From contig JAQTYS010000128.1 in assembly GCA_028688175.1 (NCBI GenBank), positions 1 to 7,493 on the forward strand: 7,493 nt of DNA, read 5' to 3'. The position numbers and the translations under genes are program-made. Under the pieces are notes generated by a model. It worked only from the letters and a program-made list of their open reading frames with translations. It was not told where the DNA came from and ran no database searches. Origin of the DNA: Methanothrix sp. (GTDB taxonomy: Archaea; Halobacteriota; Methanosarcinia; Methanotrichales; Methanotrichaceae). Shown piece by piece: positions 1 to 6,424 of the stretch (position 1 is the stretch's first letter; every line of letters starts with the position of its first letter).

Positions 1-1
1 C

Positions 2-1564
2 AATCTGTTCGACCTCATGCTTGCCTCTCAGATCTGCTGGTCAGGTTTTTATTATTTGGCTCCCTCAAATTCACCCCAAAATCCCTGGAAAAAACAGATG
101 CCGGATCACAGCCTCTCCGCTCTTGCAGAAAGACACCTCGGCATCTTCCTCATCCCGGAAGGCTCGAAGGGCCTTTTCCTCTCACCCAGTCTCATCGAGG
201 GATTGGCAGCCGAATCCGCCGTTCTGCTGCCGCTCTTTGAGATCCTGGAAACGCTTCTCATTAAAAACGAGCTGCAGAAGATCGCAGATCTGGAGTTCAG
301 AACGATCTGCTCCCTGGCGGAGATGGAGGTCACCGGCATCAGGCTGAACGCTGCTGATGCCCAAAGCCTCCTCCTGGATCTAGAAGGAGAGGTCTGCAAT
401 CTGGTCTGGACCATGCAGGATGAGGCGAAGAAAAAGGGATTTGTCACAGTTGCTCATGATGGCAAAAAGCTCAGCTACAATCTCAATCCCGACAGACAGG
501 AGGATGTACTGGCCTTTTTGCGAAAAAGGGGCTTTAGCGTGGCCTGCACAAAGGCCGAGGTGATGAAAGGGCTTGCCGCTGCCGGATGCGCCTTCGCTGA
601 GGCGCTGCTCCGCTACAGGCATGACTGCTATCTTATTGCGGTTCTGAATCACTGGATAGAGCGCATCCATCTTAAAGACGGCTGAGTCCATCCCCACTAT
701 TTCCAGATTCCTTCCACCACAGGCAGGATGAGCTGCAGAGATCCCAATGCCCAGCAGATCCCCCGCACCGGAGAAGGGGCTCTTGCCGTTCGAAGGCTCA
801 TCCTGCCCGACCCCGGCAAGAGGTTTGTGAAAGCTGATTTCGCTACAATTGAGCTTGCCATCATGGCTTTCCTCTCCCAGGACCAGGCCATGTTGCAGGC
901 TTTTTCAGGCTCCCTTGATCTGCATCGGCTCACAGCCTCCCGAATAAGCGGAAAAGAGCTGCAAGAGGTAACATCTGATGAGAGGCAGGCCGCCAAGATC
1001 ATGAACTTCCTCTTGATCTACGGAGGCTCGGCCAAAACCCTACAGTTCCGGATGCAGTCCGATTACGGAATTGTCACATCCTCTGATGAGGCTGAGGAGG
1101 CCAAAGAGAGATTCTTCCAGGCTTACCCGGGGGTCAGGCAGTGGCAGGAGAAACAGGTCATGGCGATGAGCATTACCCTTCCCCACACATTTCACAACAG
1201 CGTGCAGGGGTTCTTTGCTCTCCCCCTGGCCTGCACCAAAACCGTTTTAGGCCGGAGGAGGGTTTGGCCGAGATTCGGCACCGGCCTTAGAGCCTCTCGA
1301 TTCCAGATGTTCAATACACCCTGCCAGGGGACCGGAGCCGATCTCATCAAACTGGTGATGGCTGAGGTCTATGAGAAGATCTCCTCCCAGGATGCAAGGA
1401 TCATCGGCTCGATCCATGATGAGATCCTGCTGGAGGTTGTTGAGAGTCATGCTGAGGAGTATGCCCGGCTGTTAAAGGAGATCATGCAACAGGTGGGCTC
1501 AAAGCTTTTGCATCCCATTCCGGTAAAGGCAGAGGTCAAGATACTGAAATCTCTGGATGGATAG
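2..1564 (+). pseudogene. polA: Family A DNA polymerase (3'-5' exonuclease/polymerase type), 5'-truncated by the window edge and interrupted by an in-frame TGA
   Basis: One reading frame runs from base 2 to the TAG at 1562-1564 (520 codons), broken only by TGA at codon 228. Codons 1-110 match the end of a DnaQ-like exonuclease domain (LFDLMLASQI, then HSLSALAERHLGI). Codons 110-520 are the polymerase domain. Seen motifs: TGRMSCRDPNAQQIP (codons 239-253), motif A DFATIE with metal-binding Asp279, motif B R328-K332-NF336-Y340, QGTGAD, and motif C HDE (472-474). These are all the residues expected of an active family A polymerase. The exonuclease III position reads LAAESAV, without the usual Tyr-x3-Asp, so proofreading is probably lost. 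The protein cannot begin at the ATG at 728, which lies inside the conserved TGR-S motif, and the ATG at 17 is internal to the exonuclease domain. Archaea normally replicate with families B and D, so this gene is probably accessory, perhaps acquired. It is either a pseudogene by point mutation or a recoded gene. Confidence 0.85.
683..685 (+). other. In-frame TGA interrupting the polymerase gene
   Basis: The codons read Lys-Asp-Gly-TGA-Val-His-Pro-His-Tyr-Phe-Gln. Family A polymerases usually have Gly-Arg-Val-His here, so a single C-to-T change of CGA to TGA explains the stop. The frame is identical on both sides and the 14 codons between the stop and the next ATG (728) continue the family motif without a gap. 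This argues against two separate genes and against an indel. A sequencing error or stop readthrough cannot be excluded from one sequence. Confidence 0.85.
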
Positions 1565-1643
1565 CAAGTAGAGATGAAATCTTGGCGGCTTAAGGTTGAT
1601 TGTCTTGTAAAGCTTTTGGTTCCTCATTTATTGGAGATTCCTG

Positions 1644-1649
1644 TTTTTT
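1644..1649 (+). terminator. Possible oligo-T terminator after the polymerase gene
   Basis: A run of six T on the coding strand lies 80 bases after the polymerase stop codon, followed closely by a 7-bp hairpin (1657-1677). Archaeal RNA polymerase often terminates at T-runs without needing a hairpin. The placement is suitable, but the run is short. Confidence 0.3.
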
Positions 1650-1722
1650 GATATTGTTGATCTAATTTCGAGATCAATCTGCCGGTGACCTGCTCAACTG
1701 TTTCTTGTCACTCTTTTGGGGG

Positions 1723-1747
1723 AAAACCGCGCGCGGTAAAACGCGCG
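1723..1747 (-). terminator. Possible terminator of the CRISPR transcript
   Basis: Read on the minus strand, CGCGCG (1747-1742) and CGCGCG (1735-1730) form a 6-bp all-GC stem with a 6-base loop. It is followed by CGG and then TTTT (1726-1723). This lies about 190 bases past the last repeat in the inferred direction of array transcription. The T-run is only four long, so this is a weak call. Confidence 0.25.
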
Positions 1748-1935
1748 ATTGGACATGGGCGCCCTCAACGCCGGGCAGGCTTGGAAAATAGGATATGAAC
1801 GGTTGATTGATTCAGGCTGATAGGAAGACCCTTGATGAGGTGATTATGCAAGGTTTTCCATGCGAAACTGAATTTTGAAGTCGAATGATCTCGTTTTTCA
1901 TTCCTCACTTTGAACTCCTCCAAAGGCACATGGGT

Positions 1936-1971
1936 TTTTCAATGGAGCTACTTCTTTTGAGAAATGGATAG
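1936..1971 (-). repeat. Degenerate terminal CRISPR repeat
   Basis: This copy differs from its neighbours at the first base (T for G), at position 14 (T for C) and in the loop (TTTTGAGAAA in place of TTTTCAGAAA). The position-14 change breaks a stem pair of the repeat hairpin. Decay of the last repeat is typical of the leader-distal end of an array. Confidence 0.9.
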
Positions 1972-3514
1972 GGAAATCTGAGATATCTTTGGCCAGGCCT
2001 TACCTGCGGTTTCAATGGAGCCACTTCTTTTCAGAAATGGATAGATGCCGCCCTGAATACTGTCTTTATAATCTTAAAGACGGAGTTTCAATGGAGCCAC
2101 TTCTTTTCAGAAATGGATAGCTTTTTGCACTGCTCGCAGCAAGCACCGCAAGTGCAGGTTTCAATGGAGCCACTTCTTTTCAGAAATGGATAGTTAGATA
2201 GCAAACTTACAACTGTTCTGGCAAATCAGGCGTTTCAATGGAGCCACTTCTTTTCAGAAATGGATAGTTTTGTATTAATTAACATCGTGATTGGTTTTGC
2301 AATAACGTTTCAATGGAGCCACTTCTTTCTAGAAATGGATAGGCGTTTCTCAGCAGCCCCAGGCCCTGAAGATAGATGGTGTTTCAATGGAGCCACTTCT
2401 TTCTAGAAATGGATAGAAGGAAAGCAGAGTTCGGTTCTCGCGGGCGGTAATTATGTTTCAATGGAGCCACTTCTTTCTAGAAATGGATAGCGCATACTTG
2501 TCAGGATTATCTTTCATCAAGGCCGCGTTTCAATGGAGCCACTTCTTTCTAGAAATGGATAGCCGTAGATGGCTCGAACTTCAAAGTGATTGCCCCTTGT
2601 TTCAATGGAGCCACTTCTTTCTAGAAATGGATAGATGACATTAATGCACGACGATTCTGACGGGTACATGAGGGTTTCAATGGAGCCACTTCTTTCTAGA
2701 AATGGATAGATGGCAAGTTGCTTGTCTTTTCAAGTTGATCCAAGGGGGTTTCAATGGAGCCACTTCTTTCTAGAAATGGATAGGTTAATTATGCCCGAAG
2801 AAAAGGTGACGACTTACATCGTTTCAATGGAGCCACTTCTTTCTAGAAATGGATAGAAAAAATGGCTTGGATTAGTTACCCTATGCTTTCTCTCGTTTCA
2901 ATGGAGCCACTTCTTTCTAGAAATGGATAGCAGCGCAGCGGATCGCGAACTCGACCAAATCATGGCGTTTCAATGGAGCCACTTCTTTCTAGAAATGGAT
3001 AGGGTTTCCATACTGCAAAACCCGCACCGACTAAAATTGTTTCAATGGAGCCACTTCTTTCTAGAAATGGATAGGTTGATTTAAAAATGAAGAATGGCGC
3101 AGGGACAATGGTGTTTCAATGGAGCCACTTCTTTCTAGAAATGGATAGCTCAGATACTGTGGTTCAGCATGAAGAATCTTTTGGGGGTTTCAATGGAGCC
3201 ACTTCTTTCTAGAAATGGATAGACCAGGAAGAATCAACTGCTCTCGCCAACCTAAAGCAGGTTTCAATGGAGCCACTTCTTTCTAGAAATGGATAGTGAC
3301 ACCGTTATAGAGATCCCCTTCCACCTGTGCGGGTTTCAATGGAGCCACTTCTTTCTAGAAATGGATAGAGGATGATAATAGTGAGGTGAGAATAGGACAA
3401 AGCTCGTTTCAATGGAGCCACTTCTTTCTAGAAATGGATAGAGATCTTCAGTGCAGATTCCCAAGGCACAACAGCTGGGTTTCAATGGAGCCACTTCTTT
3501 CTAGAAATGGATAG
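1936..3514 (-). CRISPR. CRISPR array, 22 repeats of 36 bases and 21 spacers
   Basis: Repeats start at 1936, 2009, 2085, 2158, 2232, 2307, 2381, 2455, 2527, 2599, 2674, 2748, 2821, 2895, 2967, 3039, 3113, 3187, 3261, 3333, 3406 and 3479, each 36 bases. Spacers are all different and 36-40 bases long. On the plus strand a repeat begins GTTTCAATGGAGCC and ends AAATGGATAG, so the minus strand ends in ATTGAAAC, the usual 8-base 5' handle of Cas6-cut crRNA. The minus-strand RNA can fold CCAUUUC with GAAGUGG (7 pairs, one G-U, 6-base loop); on the plus strand that wobble becomes a C-A mismatch, again favouring minus-strand transcription. Three versions occur: the degenerate first repeat, repeats 2-5, and repeats 6-22, which are identical. 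The degenerate end at 1936 is therefore the old end and new spacers enter at 3514. The subtype (I-A, I-B, I-D or III are candidates) cannot be set because no cas gene is present. Confidence 0.98.
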
Positions 3515-3720
3515 GTGGTCGGTTTTAGGACCTCTGCGCATATCGGCAAAATCGCATTTTGCGAGCATCGACGATTTTCATTTTCATAACATCCTCAAAA
3601 TGGTGATATTTGAGTTCATTTTCGTTATGCAGCGACTTTGCGAGCATCGATTTTAGACAGTTGTCGCCCGGTAACGGTGGCCTTTTTCGGGTGAGATGCT
3701 CGCGGGCATTTTATAAAAAA
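3515..3720 (-). promoter_or_regulatory. CRISPR leader
   Basis: This AT-rich, non-coding stretch borders the identical, newest repeats. It contains a 14-base direct repeat TTTGCGAGCATCGA at 3558-3571 and 3637-3650, whose core GCGAGCATC also appears inverted at 3695-3703 (GATGCTCGC). CATTTTC occurs twice (3579-3585, 3617-3623). Such repeated motifs may be protein-binding sites for spacer acquisition or transcription; that role is inference. No cas gene adjoins it. Confidence 0.75.
3709..3718 (-). promoter_or_regulatory. Candidate TATA box for the CRISPR transcript
   Basis: TTTTATAAAA is a symmetric TATA-like sequence. Used on the minus strand it would start RNA near 3687, giving about 170 bases of leader RNA before the first repeat at 3514. 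Because the motif is symmetric its direction is decided only by context. Confidence 0.4.
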
Positions 3721-3758
3721 CTTATTATTAGAATGCTGTCGGCCCGGCGATTCGCGAG

Positions 3759-3768
3759 TTTATATATA
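3759..3768 (+). promoter_or_regulatory. Strong TATA box
   Basis: TTTATATATA matches the archaeal TATA consensus. On the plus strand transcription would start near 3790, at the foot of the hairpin at 3789-3808. That would give either an untranslated leader of about 240 bases for the radical SAM gene or a separate small RNA. An adjacent AT-rich tract (3770-3781) could equally serve the minus strand. Confidence 0.45.
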
Positions 3769-3912
3769 GTTTAAATATATAGCCTTTTCCATCCGCTGGC
3801 CCGGATGGCCCCTGGCCGTGAGGAGGGCCTGCCCGCCAGACTTTGTGCAGCTACTTGATGGCATTACTACTATCTAAACTTTCCTGAGCAAGAAATAAAA
3901 CAGATGTTTCAA

Positions 3913-3948
3913 CTTCGCGGTTTTGCGGCTTCGCGCCTTCGCGTGAAA
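3913..3948. repeat. Iterated TTCGCG element
   Basis: TTCGCG occurs three times in quick succession (near 3914, 3930 and 3938), with a TTTGCGG variant between. GTTTC (3906-3910) and GAAAC (3945-3949) bracket the block as an inverted pair. It resembles the short GC-rich intergenic repeats scattered in some archaeal and bacterial genomes. Its family cannot be named from this window. Confidence 0.4.
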
Positions 3949-4032
3949 CGATTGAATTGAATATGAACGGTTGATCGACCCGGCTTGATGGGATGAGAAG
4001 ATTAATGAATGCCTGATGGATGATATCTATTA

Positions 4033-5328
4033 ATGAGCAAGAAGGACACTCTGCCCGGCTTTCATCTTCTGGCCAAGCCCACGGGTGCATTATGCAATCT
4101 GGGCTGCAAATACTGCTTCTTTCTATCCAAGAAGAATCTCTATCCCGGCAGCAGTTTCCGAATGTCGGATGAGCTTCTCGAGACCTATATTCGCCAGTAC
4201 ATTGAAGCTCAGAAGATTCCCCAGGCCACCATAGCCTGGCAGGGCGGCGAGCCGACGCTGATGGGACTTGACTTTTTCCGGCGGTCTATTCAGTATGAGC
4301 AGAAGTACAGGCGCCCGAAAATGACCATCCAGAACACCATGCAGACCAATGGCACCCTTCTGGACGACGAATGGTGCGAATTCTTCCATGAGAACAACTT
4401 CCTCATCGGCCTGAGCCTGGACGGGCCGAGAGAGCTTCATGATGCCTACCGGGTGGATAAAGCAGGAAAACCTACCTTTGACCGGGTGATGAAAGCAGCC
4501 CGGCTGCTGCACAAGCATAAGGTAGAATACAATATCCTGACCACAGTTCATACTGCCAATGCCGACTATCCATTGGAGGTTTACCGCTTTCTCAGAGATG
4601 AGGTCAAGACGAATTTCATCCAGTTCATCCCCATAGTGGAGAGAGACAATGATACCGGCTTTCAGGAGGGCGATACCGTCACGGATCGCTCCGTCAAGGC
4701 CGATCAGTATGGCCGCTTCCTGATCTCCATCTTCGACGAATGGGTGCGAAAGGACGTAGGCAAGACCTTTGTGCAGATCTTCGATGTGGCTCTGGCCGCC
4801 TGGTCGGGGGTGCCTCCCGGCATCTGCGCTTTCTCACCGACCTGCGGAACAGCCATGGCCATGGAGCATAATGGCGATATGTACTCCTGCGATCACTTTG
4901 TAGAGCCCCGTCATCTGCTGGGAAATATTTATGAGAAGGAGATGTCCCGGCTGGCCGGCTCTCGCAAGCAGCGCGATTTTGGCCGGGATAAGTTCGATAC
5001 CCTGCCCGCATACTGCCGCCGCTGTGAGGTACTCTTCGTCTGCAACGGAGAATGCCCCAAGAACCGGTTCATCAAAACGCCTGAAGACGAAACCGGTCTA
5101 AATTATCTGTGTGTGGGATATAGAGTGTTCTTCAGACACATCGACGGAGCTATGCGGTTTATGGCCCACGAACTGCGCCAGGGCCGGGCACCTGCTAATA
5201 TTATGAACTATATGAAAAATATTAAAGATGGCCAAACCATCCATATGGCCGCAAAACCCGGGCGAAACGATCCCTGTCCATGTGGCAGCGGACTGAAGTA
5301 TAAAAAGTGTCACGGCCAGGCGGGATAA
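4033..5328 (+). CDS. Radical SAM/SPASM protein of the anaerobic sulfatase-maturase (anSME) type, with C-terminal SEC-C motif
   Basis: A 431-residue cytoplasmic iron-sulfur enzyme. Residues 21-28 (CNLGCKYC) are the CxxxCxxC triad that binds the radical SAM 4Fe-4S cluster, followed by GGEP (71-74) for S-adenosylmethionine. The SPASM part has C265, C271, C286, C328, C331, C337, C341 and C360, the number and spacing expected for two auxiliary clusters. Asp287 in YSCDHFV fits the catalytic Asp of sulfatase maturases. Such enzymes oxidise a Cys or Ser of a sulfatase to formylglycine. Residues 410-428 (GRNDPCPCGSGLKYKKCHG) are a SEC-C zinc motif, an addition to the basic enzyme. No sulfatase is nearby, so the true substrate is open and could be another peptide. 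The start is fixed by an in-frame TGA at 4021-4023; GGATGAT (4018-4024) may act as ribosome-binding site. The next gene is convergent. Confidence 0.9.
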   Translation: MSKKDTLPGFHLLAKPTGALCNLGCKYCFFLSKKNLYPGSSFRMSDELLETYIRQYIEAQKIPQATIAWQGGEPTLMGLDFFRRSIQYEQKYRRPKMTIQNTMQTNGTLLDDEWCEFFHENNFLIGLSLDGPRELHDAYRVDKAGKPTFDRVMKAARLLHKHKVEYNILTTVHTANADYPLEVYRFLRDEVKTNFIQFIPIVERDNDTGFQEGDTVTDRSVKADQYGRFLISIFDEWVRKDVGKTFVQIFDVALAAWSGVPPGICAFSPTCGTAMAMEHNGDMYSCDHFVEPRHLLGNIYEKEMSRLAGSRKQRDFGRDKFDTLPAYCRRCEVLFVCNGECPKNRFIKTPEDETGLNYLCVGYRVFFRHIDGAMRFMAHELRQGRAPANIMNYMKNIKDGQTIHMAAKPGRNDPCPCGSGLKYKKCHGQAG

Positions 5329-5407
5329 AAACAGGTAGCATGCCGGGTTTGCAGGATTGTTTCCACTGCACAGATAGGAAAAATAAGAGAGAGTTTCCGC
5401 CTAAATA

Positions 5408-5416
5408 TTTTTCTTT
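5408..5416 (+). terminator. Possible oligo-T terminator of the radical SAM gene
   Basis: TTTTTCTTT on the coding strand lies 80 bases past the stop codon of the radical SAM gene and just before the end of the convergent Cache-domain gene. It suits archaeal T-run termination; no clear hairpin precedes it. Confidence 0.4.
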
Positions 5417-5437
5417 GCATTGCATTCATCTGCCCAG

Positions 5438-6274
5438 TCAGAGCTCAAGCGTGAGTACAAGCCTCATCTGTGTGCCCCTATTGGGAATGGTGGTCCAGTA
5501 GCAACCTTTCTCGATCGTCTCGGCATGAGATTCGTCCAGGAACTCATAGGCTTCATAACCTGTTCTTTCAATGCTCATCCTATCAAATAGATTCAAAAGT
5601 CCAGGATAATCTTGGTACAGAGAAGAACTTCTGTTGAACAATGCCTGGGTTGGATCAGTGTCGAACAGAATTGTTGCATCATCTGCCTTGCTCACCCATA
5701 TGTTGGAGTTTCCCGCCGGCTGAAATGCTTTGAGGACGCTTCCAAAGAACTGACTGCTATCGAACATTAGGCTGACTGTTCCGATGAATGTTCCATTTCC
5801 GTCAAAGACCGGCATCTCTGAATCGATTGCTTGCAATCCTTCGACCGCATTTATGAAATGGAAACCCGAATACAGTCTTGTATTTATTGTGTCATTCACA
5901 TGCTCCTGCCCTTTCAAGTTCTCTCCCTTCACGCTTTCAAAAGACATGGGCTCGACCTCACGCGCGATGCCTTTGTCGTCAATGGTTATGCAATCAATTA
6001 CAGAAGCATCCGCCTTCGTGAGGTTTGACAGAACTGCTCGAGCTGCCGGTCCTTCAATGCCTGTTTTTGAGAGAGCGAGGCTGGCATCGACCAGGGCCAT
6101 CTCGATTCTGGAAAGGTTGGAGTTCACTGCATCAGAGGCAGAGAGCAGTCTCCACAATGGCTCGCCGCCGGTAGTCTGCGGCCCAAAGCTCTCTCCTTCC
6201 GATGCCCATGCGATGCAATTCGTCCCCAGAGCGATCACGAGGACCAGGAAAAATCCTATTCTCTTATTATTCAT
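5438..6274 (-). CDS. Exported free-standing Cache-domain protein
   Basis: 278 residues from the chosen start. An N-terminal signal peptide (NNKR, then a hydrophobic stretch at 6-22) ends in AWA, with likely cleavage after residue 24. Residues 46-83 are probably a long helix, followed by Cache-type features: IDDKGIAREVEP (97-108), VFDGNGTFIGTVSLM (156-170) and ILFDTDPTQ (202-210). Cache domains bind small ligands outside the cell and usually belong to membrane sensors. This protein has no second membrane segment, kinase or methyl-accepting domain, so it may act as a soluble or wall-associated binding protein; ligand unknown. The start at 6274 is preferred over 6319 because GGTGAG (6279-6284) sits four bases upstream and the signal peptide then begins correctly. 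GATAATTGAT near 6313-6324 (minus strand) could be its TATA region. The gene is divergent from the cupin gene. Confidence 0.7.
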   Translation of the reverse strand: MNNKRIGFFLVLVIALGTNCIAWASEGESFGPQTTGGEPLWRLLSASDAVNSNLSRIEMALVDASLALSKTGIEGPAARAVLSNLTKADASVIDCITIDDKGIAREVEPMSFESVKGENLKGQEHVNDTINTRLYSGFHFINAVEGLQAIDSEMPVFDGNGTFIGTVSLMFDSSQFFGSVLKAFQPAGNSNIWVSKADDATILFDTDPTQALFNRSSSLYQDYPGLLNLFDRMSIERTGYEAYEFLDESHAETIEKGCYWTTIPNRGTQMRLVLTLEL

Positions 6275-6338
6275 ATTTCTCACCACTGCCTTGCATATAC
6301 GGCATACGGGGTTAATCAATTATCTTCTCCCTCACATC

Positions 6339-6352
6339 GCCAGCCTACTGGC
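6339..6352. promoter_or_regulatory. Inverted repeat between divergent genes, possible operator
   Basis: GCCAG and CTGGC form a perfect 5-bp inverted repeat with a 4-base centre (CCTA), in the 150-base gap between the divergent Cache-domain and cupin genes. The position fits a shared regulator site, but an arm this short could arise by chance. Confidence 0.25.
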
Positions 6353-6390
6353 ATGAATTCAAATGGATCGTCTCAGATCAAAGAACCGTA

Positions 6391-6402
6391 AGGTATAGAT
6401 AA
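6391..6402 (+). promoter_or_regulatory. Core promoter of the cupin gene
   Basis: AGGTATAGATAA starts 34 bases before the cupin ATG, placing the TATA centre about 27 bases upstream. Transcription would therefore begin at or next to the start codon. With no ribosome-binding site in front of the ATG, this indicates a leaderless mRNA. The same motif lies at the same distance before the gene at 7165. Confidence 0.55.
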
Positions 6403-6424
6403 AATCAGAATCTACACGCATAGC

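Larger units (their letters stand above)
1565..1935. other. Non-coding region between the polymerase gene and the old end of the CRISPR array
   Basis: No credible coding region is seen over 371 bases. The stretch contains a six-T run (1644-1649) that could end polymerase-gene transcription. It also holds a 7-bp hairpin (TTGATCT 1657-1663 with AGATCAA 1671-1677, 7-base loop), a 12-base palindrome ACCGCGCGCGGT (1726-1737), and a second GC hairpin overlapping it. A 15-base sequence ATATGAACGGTTGAT (1793-1807) recurs on the other side of the array at 3961-3975. On the minus strand this region is the downstream tail of the CRISPR transcript. Confidence 0.7.
3721..4032. other. Non-coding region upstream of the radical SAM gene
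   Basis: No gene is seen over 312 bases. The region holds a strong TATA box (3759-3768), a 7-bp hairpin (CCATCCG 3789-3795 with CGGATGG 3802-3808, 6-base loop), a tight GGGC-CT-GCCC inverted repeat (3825-3834), an iterated TTCGCG element (3913-3948), the ATATGAACGGTTGAT sequence shared with 1793-1807, and two copies of ATTAATGA (4001-4008 and 4029-4036, the second covering the start codon of the next gene). Confidence 0.7.

Noticed and set aside
106..447. Minus-strand open frame of 113 codons
   Set aside because: It is antisense to the polymerase gene, whose frame matches a known family.
683..685. TGA read as selenocysteine
   Set aside because: Family A polymerases have Arg, not Cys, here, and I saw no obvious archaeal SECIS-like element in the 371 bases after the gene.
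728..1564. Separate polymerase gene starting at the ATG at 728
   Set aside because: The ATG codes for the Met within the conserved TGRMS motif and the family motif continues unbroken 14 codons upstream to the TGA, so it is an internal codon of a longer gene.
1557..1564. ATGGATAG at the end of the polymerase gene, identical to the end of the CRISPR repeat
   Set aside because: Only eight bases match and the bases before them do not follow the repeat, so chance is the simpler explanation.
2453..2638. Plus-strand open frame of 61 codons with repeated FQWSHFFLEMD
   Set aside because: It is a translation of three CRISPR repeats and their spacers; the repetition comes from the array and not from a protein.
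3851..4090. Minus-strand open frame of 79 codons upstream of the radical SAM gene
   Set aside because: It overlaps the start of the radical SAM gene and the iterated TTCGCG element, and its translation is low in protein-like features.
6275..6319. Upstream start (6319) for the Cache-domain gene, adding 15 residues
   Set aside because: The added residues come before the natural signal peptide, and a good ribosome-binding site (GGTGAG) sits four bases before the ATG at 6274.
5784..6356. Plus-strand open frame of 190 codons
   Set aside because: It lies antisense to the Cache-domain gene, which has a signal peptide and family motifs; the plus frame shows no domain.
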